The notes beneath the pieces are model-generated. The model saw only the letters and a list, made by a program, of their open reading frames with translations, did no database searches and had not been told where the DNA came from. Both the position numbers and the translations under genes were made by a program. Of a DNA stretch of 64,000 bases, positions 43,642 to 52,280 are shown one piece after another. The DNA comes from Roseiarcus sp963823165 (lineage in GTDB: Bacteria; Pseudomonadota; Alphaproteobacteria; Rhizobiales; Beijerinckiaceae), in the NCBI GenBank assembly GCA_963823165.1, contig CAWGKV010000014.1, positions 85,381 through 149,380 of the forward strand, in the 5' to 3' direction. Each line of letters starts with the position of its first letter. The stretch's first letter is position 1.

Positions 43642-44922
43642 ATGGCATACCGCAACCGTCTGATCCTTTCGACCTCGGCGGCCCTGGCTTTGACCGCGCT
43701 CACCGCGGCCGCCCCGGCCTGCGCCACGGAAACCAAGGGCCCCGTCACCGACGCGCTCGGCGTCGTCGCCATCCCGAAAGGCGCGCCGATCGAATTCGGC
43801 GGCTATTGGGTGATGTCGGGGGCCGACTCGGCGCTCGGCATCGACGAGAAGCGCGGCGTCGAGCTCGCCATCAAGGACGAGGGCGGGACGCTGCTCGGCC
43901 ATCCGATCCAGCTGCGCGTCGAGGACACCCAATGCAACGCCGAGGGGGGCCAGACCGCCGCAACCAAGCTGGCGGCCGACCCGAACATCGTTGTCGTACT
44001 CGGACCCGCCTGCTCGAGCGCCGCGACGCCCGGCGCCCCCATCCTGTGGAAGGCCGGCATCGTCGACATCGCCACCGCGACCACGGCGCCGGCGCTAACC
44101 GCCCCGGACCGCAAGCCCGGATATGACGGCTTCTTCCGCACCGTCTACAGCGACACCGATCAAGGCGCCGCGGACGCAAAATACGTCTACGACGTGATGA
44201 AGGCGCGCAAAATCGTCGCCGTCCACGATGGCAGCCCGTACGCCCAGCAGCTGGCGACTGTGATGGCCGACAATTTCAAGAAGCTCGGCGGTCAGGTGCT
44301 GTCGGTCGAGGCGGTGTCGCCGACGGAAGTGGACATGCACCCGGTGCTGACCCGCATCGCGACGGAGAAGCCCGACATGATCTACGCGCCGATCTTCGTC
44401 GCCGCCGGCGCGCAGCTCCTGCGCCAGGAAAAGGACACGCCCGGCCTCGAGAAGGTCCCCCTGATCGGCAGCTCCGGCCAGATGGCGCCGGACATGATTT
44501 CCGCCGCCGGCCAGGCGGTCGTCGGCTACCGGATCACCTATCCCGACGTGTCGCCCGAGGCTATGGGCGCGGGCTATCCGAAGCTGGTCAAGGAATATAC
44601 CCAGACCTACGGCGAGCCGCCGATCTCCGGCTTTCACGCCAACGCCTATGACGCCGCGGCGCTCGCCATGAAGGCGATCGAGAAGGCGGCGAAGACCGAT
44701 GCGAGCGGCACGACCTATATCGGCCGTGAGGCGCTGCGCGACGCCGTGCAGACGATCAAGTTCGATGGCGTCAGCGGTCCGATCGCCTGCGGTCCGCACG
44801 GCGAGTGCGCCACGTTCAAGCCGGCGGTCTACGAGTTCACCAACGCCGATCCGTCGACATTCAAGATCGGCGTGAACCCTAAGAAGGTCTGGCCGCCGAC
44901 GAAGTCGGCCAGCAGCCAGTAG
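43642..44922 (+). CDS. ABC transporter periplasmic binding protein, branched-chain amino acid type
   Basis: 426 residues from the ATG at 43642, preceded by GAGGAGA; upstream frame ignored. The signal peptide MAYRNRLILSTSAALALTAL ends before ETKGPV. The mature protein is a type I periplasmic binding fold (Peripla_BP_6): KRGVELAIKDEGGTLLGHPI, VLGPACSSAATPGAPI, VAVHDGSPYAQQLATVMADN and NAYDAAALAMKAIEKAAK. Binding proteins of this class deliver amino acids, short amides, urea or aromatic acids, and the ligand cannot be read from sequence. First gene of a liv-type operon that continues into catabolic enzymes, which suggests an amino-acid-like substrate. Confidence 0.92.
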   Translation: MAYRNRLILSTSAALALTALTAAAPACATETKGPVTDALGVVAIPKGAPIEFGGYWVMSGADSALGIDEKRGVELAIKDEGGTLLGHPIQLRVEDTQCNAEGGQTAATKLAADPNIVVVLGPACSSAATPGAPILWKAGIVDIATATTAPALTAPDRKPGYDGFFRTVYSDTDQGAADAKYVYDVMKARKIVAVHDGSPYAQQLATVMADNFKKLGGQVLSVEAVSPTEVDMHPVLTRIATEKPDMIYAPIFVAAGAQLLRQEKDTPGLEKVPLIGSSGQMAPDMISAAGQAVVGYRITYPDVSPEAMGAGYPKLVKEYTQTYGEPPISGFHANAYDAAALAMKAIEKAAKTDASGTTYIGREALRDAVQTIKFDGVSGPIACGPHGECATFKPAVYEFTNADPSTFKIGVNPKKVWPPTKSASSQ

Positions 44923-44961
44923 GCGACGTTGGCCCCGCGCCGAAGATAGGGCGCTGACGCC

Positions 44962-46053
44962 ATGACCGAGACGTCGGCGACAAGCCTGCTGGCGAGCCTT
45001 CACCGACGCGCCCGCTTCGGGTTCGTCGACGTCGTCCTGTGGGCCCTGCGGGCCGCGGTTTTGGCCGTGGTCGTCGCCGGCACGGCGGGCACCCTGATCA
45101 AGGGTCGCTACGGGCTCGCCGACTGGCTCGAATTCCTCGCCTATGGCGTCACCATGGGCAGCGTCTACGCCTTGATCGCGCTGGGCTACACGATGGTCTA
45201 CGGCGTGCTGCGGCTCATCAATTTCGCCCACGGCGATATCATGATGACGGGCGCGTTTTCGGGATATTTCCTCGCCGCCTATTTCGACGACACCGGCTTC
45301 TTGCGCCGGGAGCCGGCGCTCGCCATGCTTGCGGTTCTCGCCCTCGGCGTCGCAACTTCCACTATCATCGCCCTCCTGACCGAGCGGCTCGCCTATCGTC
45401 CGTTCCGCCGGGTCCGCGGGCTTGCGCCGCTGATCTGCGCCATCGGCGTCTCGTTCTTCCTCGAGCAATCGTTCCGCGGCGCCTTCGGTTCGGGCGTCCA
45501 CGCCTATCCGGACACGGTATGGCAGAACGAGACGGTCTCCGTTTTCGGCTTCGCAATCCCAATCGTGCAAATGATCGTGGTCGCCATAGCGTTCGTCTCG
45601 ATGACGATTCTCTACCTGATCGTTCAGCGCACGCGCATGGGCACGGCGATGCGCGCGGTGTCGGAGGACGCCGACGCCGCCGCGATGATGGGGATCGACG
45701 TCGACAAGGTCATCATCTTCACTTTCGCCCTCGGCGGCGCAATGGCCGGGGTCGCGGGCGTCTGCTACGCCTTCGTGTTCAAGCAGGTCTATTTCTTCAT
45801 GGGCTTCACCCCGGGCGTCAAGGCGTTCGGCGCGGCGGTGCTCGGCGGCATCGGCAGCGTCCCCGGCGCCATGCTGGCCGGACTGTTCCTCGGCATCGTC
45901 GAATCCGTGGGCCCGGCGCTCTTTCTCGACGGAATTGGCATTCCCGCGCCGTACCAGCTGCGCGACCTCATCGCCTTCACCCTGCTCATCATGGTTCTGA
46001 TCTTCCGACCCCAGGGAATAATGGGCGAGCGCATGGCGAAGAAGCGCGCATGA
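44962..46053 (+). CDS. livH: ABC transporter permease, LivH type
   Basis: 363 residues, about 20 of them a polar N-terminus, then eight or so membrane helices. LivH signature: GSVYALIALGYTMVYGVLRL INFAHGD region, with LTERLAYRPFRRVRGLAPLI, then VFKQVYFFMGFTPGVKAFGA and AAVLGGIGSVPGAMLAGLFL near the C-terminus. It forms the membrane channel with LivM. The livM start overlaps its stop by 4 bp (ATGA). Confidence 0.94.
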   Translation: MTETSATSLLASLHRRARFGFVDVVLWALRAAVLAVVVAGTAGTLIKGRYGLADWLEFLAYGVTMGSVYALIALGYTMVYGVLRLINFAHGDIMMTGAFSGYFLAAYFDDTGFLRREPALAMLAVLALGVATSTIIALLTERLAYRPFRRVRGLAPLICAIGVSFFLEQSFRGAFGSGVHAYPDTVWQNETVSVFGFAIPIVQMIVVAIAFVSMTILYLIVQRTRMGTAMRAVSEDADAAAMMGIDVDKVIIFTFALGGAMAGVAGVCYAFVFKQVYFFMGFTPGVKAFGAAVLGGIGSVPGAMLAGLFLGIVESVGPALFLDGIGIPAPYQLRDLIAFTLLIMVLIFRPQGIMGERMAKKRA

Positions 46054-47787
46054 GCGCCGCGGCGACGACGCCGGACGCCGGCGCGCCTGCGGGCCAAAGC
46101 GGGTCTCCGCTGAGGACGGCCGTCAAGTCAGGGCTGATGTTCGGCGCGGTCGCCGTCTATATCGCAGTGGTCGGCATCCTGCCGATGTTCGACCAGCGCT
46201 GGATCGTCGTCGGCGTCGTCACGCTCGGGCACGCCGCCCTGATCGCCATCGCGCTCGGCGCGGGAGCGGCGACAGTTTTACGCTCGCGGCCCTTGAAGCC
46301 GCTGCCTGCCGCCGCGGCCGGTCTCGTCGCGGGAGGCGTCGCCGGCTTGCTGCTCGCCCTGCTGGCCCTGGCGATGCAGGATCTGCCGCTCCGCCGGATT
46401 TTCATCGCGCTGTCGCCGATTCTCCTGCGGACGCTGACCTTCGGGCTCGGGGCCGGGCGCGGCGGGCTGATCCTCGTCGCCGCGGCGGCGCTGCTCGGCG
46501 CGATCGGCGCGGCGATGGCGCTCGCTTCCCCGCGCGCCCGCGATCCTCTGCTGATCGGCCTCGCCTTCGTCGTCGTGTTCGGCATCTTCCAGGAACTCAT
46601 CCAGATCATTCTGCAAGGAAACCCCGCCGCCGACGCCTTGCGCCAGGCGCTCTACTCCTGGGAGGGCCTCGAGCCGCGCGGCGCGGTGGTGATCTTCGTT
46701 CTCGCGAGTGCGGGCGCCTGGCTCTGGATGGCCGCCCCGCGCCAAAAGCTCGGCGGGGCCTTCGCCGGCTTGTCGCCGAGGCGACGAAGCCAGGTTCGGG
46801 CCCTGCGGGCCGCGGGTCTTGTCGCAATCCTTGTCCTCATGCCGATTCTCGCAGGGTCCTACATCGGCCAGGTCATGCTGCTCGTCGGGCTCTACATGCT
46901 GATGGGAATGGGGCTCAATCTCGAGGTCGGGCTGGCGGGGCTGCTCGACCTCGGCTTCGTCGCCTTCTTCGCGGTCGGAGCCTACGCGACGGCGCTGCTC
47001 ACCGCCGATTCTTCGCACGCGCTCGCAGCCTATACCCCGCTTGCCGAGCCTTTCCTTCTGGGCGGCGGCGCCGATCGCCGTGCTCGCTTCGGTCGCGGTC
47101 GGCGTGCTGTTCGGCATCCCGGTGCTCGGCGTGCGCGGCGACTATCTGGCGGTCGCCACCATGGGGCTCGGCGAGATCGTGCGCGTCATTGTCCAGTCGG
47201 ACATGGCCGCGCCGCTGCTTGGCGGCGCCCAGGGCATCCTGCAGATCCCGAAGCCGAGGGTCGGCCCCTTCGAGCTCGCCGACCCGGTCGACCTTTTCTA
47301 TCTGACGCTGATCGCCTCCGGCTTCGCCGCCTATTGCGCCTGGCGGCTCGAAAACTCTCGCCTCGGACGGGCCTGGATGGCGGTGCGCGACGACGAGGAC
47401 GTCGCGCAGGCGCTCGGCGTCAATCTGGTGGAGGTCAAGCTTTTGGCCTACGGCCTCGGCGCCGCTTTCGCCGGCCTGGCCGGATCGATCTTCGCCGTGA
47501 TGCTGACGTCGGTCTATCCAAGCAGCTTCCAGCTCCTCGTGTCGATCAACGTGCTGGCGCTGATCATCGTCGGCGGCCTCGGCTCTTTGCCCGGCGTCGT
47601 CGTCGGCGCGGTCGCGCTCGTCGGCCTGCCGGAGCTTTTGCGCGAGTTCGGCGAGTATCGCTACCTGTTCTACGGCGTCGCGCTGATCGTGATGATGCGC
47701 TTCAAGCCGGAGGGCCTGTGGCCGTCCCCGGTGCGCCGCCGCGAATTGCGCACCGAGGTCGCGACGCCCGCGGGCGGGAAGCCGTGA
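46050..47787 (+). pseudogene. livM: ABC transporter permease, LivM type, with a one-base frameshift
   Basis: Frame 1 from the ATG at 46050 encodes an unusually long N-terminal region of about 270 residues with several helices, then the LivM core start (IGQVMLLVGLYMLMGMGLNL, DLGFVAFFAVGAYATALL). At about 47051 the frame fails: GAGCCTTTCCTTC reads on as shadow for 1.6 kb, whereas dropping one T gives EPSFWAAAPIAVLASVAVGV, LGVRGDYLAVATMGLGEIVR and VGGLGSLPGVVVGAVALVGL to the stop at 47787. Corrected length is about 578 residues, longer than the usual 420-460. As written the permease is split, which would inactivate the whole transporter; an extra T in a TTT run may be a sequence error. Confidence 0.88.
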
Positions 47788-48645
47788 ATGAACGGCGAGC
47801 TTCGAGAACCGATCCTCAGAACGGAACGCCTCACGATGCGTTTCGGCGGTCTCGCGGCGCTGAGCGACCTCGACCTCGACGTGCGCCGAGGCGACGTCCA
47901 TGCCATCATCGGTCCGAACGGCGCCGGCAAGACGACGGTGTTCAATTGCGTGACGCAGAACTTGAGGGTCACCGGCGGAAAAATCTGGTTTCGCGGCGAG
48001 CGCCTGGACGGGCTGACGCCGAACCGCGTCGCCGAGGCCGGCGTGAGCCGCACCTATCAGAACATTCGGCTCTTCCGCAACATCACCGCGATCGAGAACC
48101 TGCTGGTCGGCATGCATCTCCACCTGCGCTCGCACTGGTGGGGCGCGCTCGTTCATTCGGCTTCGACCCGGCTCGACGAGCGGCGCGCGCACGAGGAGGC
48201 GCTCGAGCTCCTGTCGTTCGTCGGCCTCAAGGGCCGCGGCGACCTCCTCGCGCGCAACCTCGCCTACGGCGAGCAGCGGCGCCTGGAAATCGGCCGGGCG
48301 CTGGCGACCCGTCCGAAGCTCCTGTTGCTCGACGAACCGACGGCGGGCATGAACCCGAGCGAAACCTCGGAGATGATCGAGTTCGTCCGCCGCACCCGCG
48401 ATCTCTTCCGCGTCACGATCCTCCTCATCGAGCATCAGATGCGCGTCGTCATGGCGATATCCGATGTCGTCACCGTGCTGGACTACGGCGTGAAGATCGC
48501 CGAAGGGCCGCCGGCTCAGGTCCAGCAGGATCCCAAGGTGATCGAGGCCTATCTCGGCCGGCCGAAGACGTCGCTGACCTCCGCACGGGGGCATGCGGCG
48601 GAGCGGATGAGCGAATGGCCGGCCGAACCGGACCACGGCGGGTAG
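47788..48645 (+). CDS. livG: ABC transporter ATP-binding protein, LivG type
   Basis: 285 residues; the ATG follows the livM stop directly. Walker A IIGPNGAGKTTVFN, Q-loop TYQNIRLFRNITAIENLLVG, ABC signature-like LAYGEQRRLEIGRALA (AYGEQ replaces LSGGQ, normal for LivG), Walker B LLLLDEPTAGMNP, and H-loop IEHQM. The C-terminal BCA_ABC tail IEAYLGRPK is present. Energises uptake together with LivF. Confidence 0.95.
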   Translation: MNGELREPILRTERLTMRFGGLAALSDLDLDVRRGDVHAIIGPNGAGKTTVFNCVTQNLRVTGGKIWFRGERLDGLTPNRVAEAGVSRTYQNIRLFRNITAIENLLVGMHLHLRSHWWGALVHSASTRLDERRAHEEALELLSFVGLKGRGDLLARNLAYGEQRRLEIGRALATRPKLLLLDEPTAGMNPSETSEMIEFVRRTRDLFRVTILLIEHQMRVVMAISDVVTVLDYGVKIAEGPPAQVQQDPKVIEAYLGRPKTSLTSARGHAAERMSEWPAEPDHGG

Positions 48646-48655
48646 CGAGGCCTCG

Positions 48656-49363
48656 ATGGCTCTACTCGAGATCGACGACTTGCGGGTGTCCTACGACAAC
48701 ATCGAGGCGCTGAAAGGCGTCTCGCTCGAGGTCGAGGCGAAAGAGATCGTCACGCTGATCGGCGCCAACGGCGCCGGCAAGACGACGACCTTGCGGGCGA
48801 TCAGCGGCCTCATTCGGCCGCGCTCCGGCGACATCAGGTTCGACGGCGAAAGCCTCTCCGGCGTCGCCCCGCACGCCATCGCTGCGCGCGGGGTCTTGCA
48901 GGTGCCCGAAGGGCGGCGCATCTTCGCCCGCTTGACGGTCGCTGAGAATCTGGCGATGGGCGCGTTTCCCCGGCGGGACGTCCGCGCGATCGCTGCGGAC
49001 CGGGAGCGCATGCTGGAACTCTTTCCGCGACTCAGGGAGCGGCTGAGACAGGTCGCGGGGACGCTGTCGGGCGGCGAGCAACAGATGCTGGCGACCGCCC
49101 GCGCGCTGATGGGGCGGCCGCGCGTGCTGATGATGGACGAGCCCAGCATGGGCCTTTCGCCGCTCATGGTTGAAAGCGTGTTCGAGACGATCAGGACGAT
49201 CAACGAACAGGGCGTGGCGATTCTGCTCATCGAACAGAACGCTCTGATGGCGCTCGACGCGGCCGACCGCGCCTATGTGATCGAGAGCGGCCGCATCGTG
49301 CTGTCCGGTCCTGGCAAGGCCTTGCTCGGAGACGAGAAGGTGCAGCATGCTTATCTCGGCTGA
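48656..49363 (+). CDS. livF: ABC transporter ATP-binding protein, LivF type
   Basis: 235 residues, 10 bp after livG. Walker A LIGANGAGKTTTLRA, Q-loop VPEGRRIFARLTVAENLAMG, signature LSGGEQQMLATARALM, Walker B RVLMMDEPSMGLSP, switch His replaced by Gln in LLIEQNALMAL as in LivF proteins. Ends in KVQHAYLG. Second nucleotide-binding subunit of the transporter. Confidence 0.95.
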   Translation: MALLEIDDLRVSYDNIEALKGVSLEVEAKEIVTLIGANGAGKTTTLRAISGLIRPRSGDIRFDGESLSGVAPHAIAARGVLQVPEGRRIFARLTVAENLAMGAFPRRDVRAIAADRERMLELFPRLRERLRQVAGTLSGGEQQMLATARALMGRPRVLMMDEPSMGLSPLMVESVFETIRTINEQGVAILLIEQNALMALDAADRAYVIESGRIVLSGPGKALLGDEKVQHAYLG

Positions 49364-49385
49364 GATGCGGCCGCTGGCTTTGTAG

Positions 49386-49404
49386 ACGCGGCGGCTGGCC
49401 GCGT
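49386..49404. terminator. GC hairpin after livF
   Basis: ACGCGGC, loop GGCTG, GCCGCGT, 22 bp after the livF stop, followed by a partial junction repeat. No T-run. It might attenuate transcription into the oxidoreductase gene. Confidence 0.4.
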
Positions 49405-49416
49405 CAGCCGCTGTCC

Positions 49417-49444
49417 ATAGGGCGCCCGTCCTTCGACGGGCTTT
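49417..49444 (+). repeat. Three-way-junction element, copy 3 (first hairpin deleted)
   Basis: CATAGGGCGCCCGTCCTTC then GACGGGCTTT: the left outer arm runs straight into the second hairpin (CCCGTC, CTTC loop, GACGGG), so hairpin 1 has been lost. Same orientation as copies 1, 2 and 5. Confidence 0.7.
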
Positions 49445-49478
49445 AACGCACGGCTACAGGGCGGACGACGGAGGCGCC

Positions 49479-50723
49479 ATGCGGATCGTAGTGCTCGGCG
49501 GCGGCGTGGTCGGCGTCACGACTGCCTACCAGTTGCAGCGCGACGGCCACGAGGTCGTGATTGTCGAGCGCCGCGGCGAATTGGCCGCGGGAGCGAGTTG
49601 GGGCAACGCAGGCATGATCGCGCCGGGCCACTCGTTCGTTTGGTCCTCGCCGCGCGCCCCGATGATCCTGGCGAAATCAATTCTGTTCCGGGACCAGGCG
49701 CTGCGTTTCAAGTTCTCCGTCGATCCGCGCCTCTACGCGTGGACCTGGGGGTTCCTCAAGGAATGCACGGCGGCCAAGGCCCGGCGCAATACGCTGCTCA
49801 AGCACCGGCTCGCCGCCTATTCGCAGTCGGTGCTGCAGAGCGTCGTCGCCGAGGAGGCGATCGCCTACGACAGCAACAGGCGCGGAATCCTCTACCTGCA
49901 CCGCAGCCGACAGGCGCTTGAAGCCGGCGTCGAGCACATGAAGCTGCTCGAATCGGACGGGCAGGCGATCAAGGTTCTGGACCGCGACCAGGTCGTGGCG
50001 CTCGATCCTGCTCTCGCTCGCGCCGCCGAAAAAATCGCCGGCGCGATCCTCTGCCCGACCGACGAGACGGGCGATTGCGCGAAGTTCACCCGCGCGCTCG
50101 CCGCAAAAATCGTCGAGCGGGGCGGGGAGATCGTGACCGGCGCGACCGTCACTGGACTTCCGGCCGACCGCGGCCAAATTCGCCATGCGCTCACCGACCA
50201 GGGGCCGTTCGCCGGCGACGCTTACGTGCTGGCGCTCGGCGCCGACAGCCCCCTATTGGCGCGGAAGGTCGGCGTCCGGCTGCCGATCTATCCGATCAAG
50301 GGCTACTCGCTGACCATTCCCGTCGGCGCGTCGCGATGGCCGCCGACGGTCGCCTGCGTCGACGAGCACAATCTCGTCGCCATCTCGCGTTTCGGCGACC
50401 GTCTCAGGGTCACCGCGACGGCCGAATTCGCCGGCTATGACGAGAGCTGCAAGCCGTCCGACTTCACCTTCATGAAGGGCGTCGCGCGCGAGCTCTATCC
50501 GGACGGCGCCGAATACGACCGCGCTGAAATGTGGGCGGGCTTGAGGCCGATGACCCCGACCAACCTGCCTTTCCTCGGGCCCACGCGGCTGAGCAACCTG
50601 TTCCTCAACACCGGTCACGGCCACATCGGCTGGACCATGTCGCACGGCTCGGCGCGAATCGTCGCCGACCTCATCGCCGGCCGGGCGCCGGCCATTCCCA
50701 TGGACGGCCTCGCAGCCGCGTGA
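49479..50723 (+). CDS. FAD-dependent D-amino-acid dehydrogenase-like oxidoreductase
   Basis: 414 residues of the DAO/DadA family, whose members oxidise D-amino acids to 2-oxo acids and ammonia at the membrane surface. N-terminal FAD site VVLGGGVVGVTTAYQLQRDG, then SWGNAGMIAPGHSFVWSSPR, LKHRLAAYSQSVL, IYPIKGYSLTIPV and the C-terminal FAD loop AGLRPMTPTNLPFLGPTR followed by NTGHGHIGWTMSHGSARIVA, all DadA landmarks. No signal peptide. It follows the liv-type transporter in the same direction, so it probably oxidises the imported substrate or its racemised product. The exact amino acid is unknown. Confidence 0.85.
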   Translation: MRIVVLGGGVVGVTTAYQLQRDGHEVVIVERRGELAAGASWGNAGMIAPGHSFVWSSPRAPMILAKSILFRDQALRFKFSVDPRLYAWTWGFLKECTAAKARRNTLLKHRLAAYSQSVLQSVVAEEAIAYDSNRRGILYLHRSRQALEAGVEHMKLLESDGQAIKVLDRDQVVALDPALARAAEKIAGAILCPTDETGDCAKFTRALAAKIVERGGEIVTGATVTGLPADRGQIRHALTDQGPFAGDAYVLALGADSPLLARKVGVRLPIYPIKGYSLTIPVGASRWPPTVACVDEHNLVAISRFGDRLRVTATAEFAGYDESCKPSDFTFMKGVARELYPDGAEYDRAEMWAGLRPMTPTNLPFLGPTRLSNLFLNTGHGHIGWTMSHGSARIVADLIAGRAPAIPMDGLAAA

Positions 50724-50738
50724 CCGAAGGAGCGCTTC

Positions 50739-51533
50739 ATGTCTCTCGACCTCGCCCCGCTTTCGGCGCCCCTCGATCTCGGAATCATGCCGTCGGAGCT
50801 CGACGCGGGCGTCGCCTGGCGCGCGGCGATCGGGCTCGTGGTGCTCGCCACTGACCAGACGATGGAGCACGAGTTCCGCGCGATCCTAAGGCTGCCCGGC
50901 GTCGCCGTATACGAGTCGCGCGTCTTCAACGACAACGACATCAGTCCGGAAACGCTGCGCGCCATCGGGCCGAGGATCGCGCCGAGCGTCGCGCTCATCC
51001 TGCCGGGCGTCGGGCTCGACGTCGTCGCGTTCGGCTGCACGTCGGCGACGATGACGCTCGGCGAGGACGCGGTGTTCGCCGAAATCCGCAAGGCGCGGCC
51101 CGAGGTCGCGTGCACGACGCCGGTCACCGCCGCGCTCGCTGCGTTCGGCGCGCTCGGCGCGAAGTCGATCGGGCTCCTGACTCCGTACACGCCGGAGATC
51201 AACGCCTCGCTCGTCGCCTATTTCAGCGGGCGGGGCGTCGGCGTGGCGGCCGTCGCCACCTTCGACCGCCGAGACGACCGCGACGCCGCGCGCATCTCCG
51301 AGGACTCGATCGAACAGGCGACCCTGCGCCTCGCTTCTGCGCCTCAGGTCGAGGCGGTCTTCGTCTCCTGCACCAGCCTGCGCGTCGCCGAGGCGGCCGC
51401 GCGGCTCGAGCGTCTCGCCGGCGCGCCGGTCACCTCCAGCAATCATGCGATGGCGTGGCATTGCCTGCGCCTTGCCGGCGTCGGCGACGCGCTGCCGGAC
51501 GCGGGAAGGCTGTTCGAGCTGCCGCTGGCGTAG
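50739..51533 (+). CDS. Asp/Glu racemase / maleate isomerase family enzyme
   Basis: 264 residues, 15 bp after the oxidoreductase. Two-domain fold with paired catalytic Cys: VVAFGCTSATMTLGED in the first half and AVFVSCTSLRVAEAA in the second, each in the CTS context of maleate isomerases, arylmalonate decarboxylases and the EutA-type proteins of ectoine operons. KSIGLLTPYTPEINASLVAY is the typical middle segment. The N-terminus starts MSLDLAPLSAPLDLGIMPSE. A racemase or isomerase next to a D-amino-acid dehydrogenase fits conversion of an imported L- or cis-compound to the form the dehydrogenase uses, but the reaction is inferred. Confidence 0.85.
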   Translation: MSLDLAPLSAPLDLGIMPSELDAGVAWRAAIGLVVLATDQTMEHEFRAILRLPGVAVYESRVFNDNDISPETLRAIGPRIAPSVALILPGVGLDVVAFGCTSATMTLGEDAVFAEIRKARPEVACTTPVTAALAAFGALGAKSIGLLTPYTPEINASLVAYFSGRGVGVAAVATFDRRDDRDAARISEDSIEQATLRLASAPQVEAVFVSCTSLRVAEAAARLERLAGAPVTSSNHAMAWHCLRLAGVGDALPDAGRLFELPLA

Positions 51534-51584
51534 CGAAATTTCGCCGCCAGGCTCGCAATTCGGTAGGGTCCGCCTGTCTCGCCC

Positions 51585-52280
51585 CTAAGCCATCTCCATG
51601 ACCTGCCCGTCGCGGATCGTCACCCGCCGGTCCATGCGGGCGGCGAGGTCCATGTTGTGGGTGGCGATGAGCGCCGCGAGGCCGGTCGCCTTGACGAGCG
51701 CGGCCAGGGTTCCGAACACGTGGTCGGCGGTCTTCGGGTCCAGATTGCCGGTCGGCTCGTCGGCGAGCAGCACCCGCGGGCCGTTGGCGACCGCACGGGC
51801 GATGGCGACGCGCTGCTGCTCGCCCCCCGAGAGCTCCGCCGGCCGATGGCCTTCGCGCGCCTTGAGACCGAGATAGCCGAGCAGTTCTCGCGCCCGCCCG
51901 CCCGCCTCAGCTCGGGAAAGACCGGCGATCATCTGCGGCAGGACGAGATTCTCGAGCGCGGAGAATTCCGGCAGCAGATGATGGAACTGATAGACGAAGC
52001 CGATCTGGCTGCGCCTCAGCGCGGTGCGCTGGTCGTCCGCCATGGTCGAGGCCGCGACGCCGCCGACCGTGACCTCGCCCGCGCTCGGCCGCTCGAGCAG
52101 GCCCGCAACATGCAAGAGGGTCGACTTGCCTGCGCCCGAAGGCGCGACGAGGGCCACCGACTGGCCGGGATAGAGCGCGAGAGACGCGCGGTTCAAAACC
52201 TCGACCGTAGTCTCGGCCCGGCCGTAGCGGCGCTCGATCCCGTCCAGCGCCAGCGCAGGAAAGCGCCCTGCGTCATTCAT
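51585..52280 (-). CDS. lolD: Lipoprotein-releasing ABC transporter ATPase LolD
   Basis: 231 residues. Powers release of outer-membrane lipoproteins from the inner membrane to LolA. Walker A APSGAGKSTLLH, Q-loop IGFVYQFHHLLPEFSALENL (the YQFHHLLPEF segment is typical of LolD), signature LSGGEQQRVAIARAVA, Walker B VLLADEPTGNLD, H-loop ATHN. Its start overlaps the lolC/E end by 8 bp, so the two are co-translated. Confidence 0.95.
   Translation of the reverse strand: MNDAGRFPALALDGIERRYGRAETTVEVLNRASLALYPGQSVALVAPSGAGKSTLLHVAGLLERPSAGEVTVGGVAASTMADDQRTALRRSQIGFVYQFHHLLPEFSALENLVLPQMIAGLSRAEAGGRARELLGYLGLKAREGHRPAELSGGEQQRVAIARAVANGPRVLLADEPTGNLDPKTADHVFGTLAALVKATGLAALIATHNMDLAARMDRRVTIRDGQVMEMA

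Noticed and set aside
45039..48713. 1224-codon plus-strand frame
   Set aside because: Only its middle part (46050 to about 47050) is livM. The rest is livH and livG in the wrong phase.
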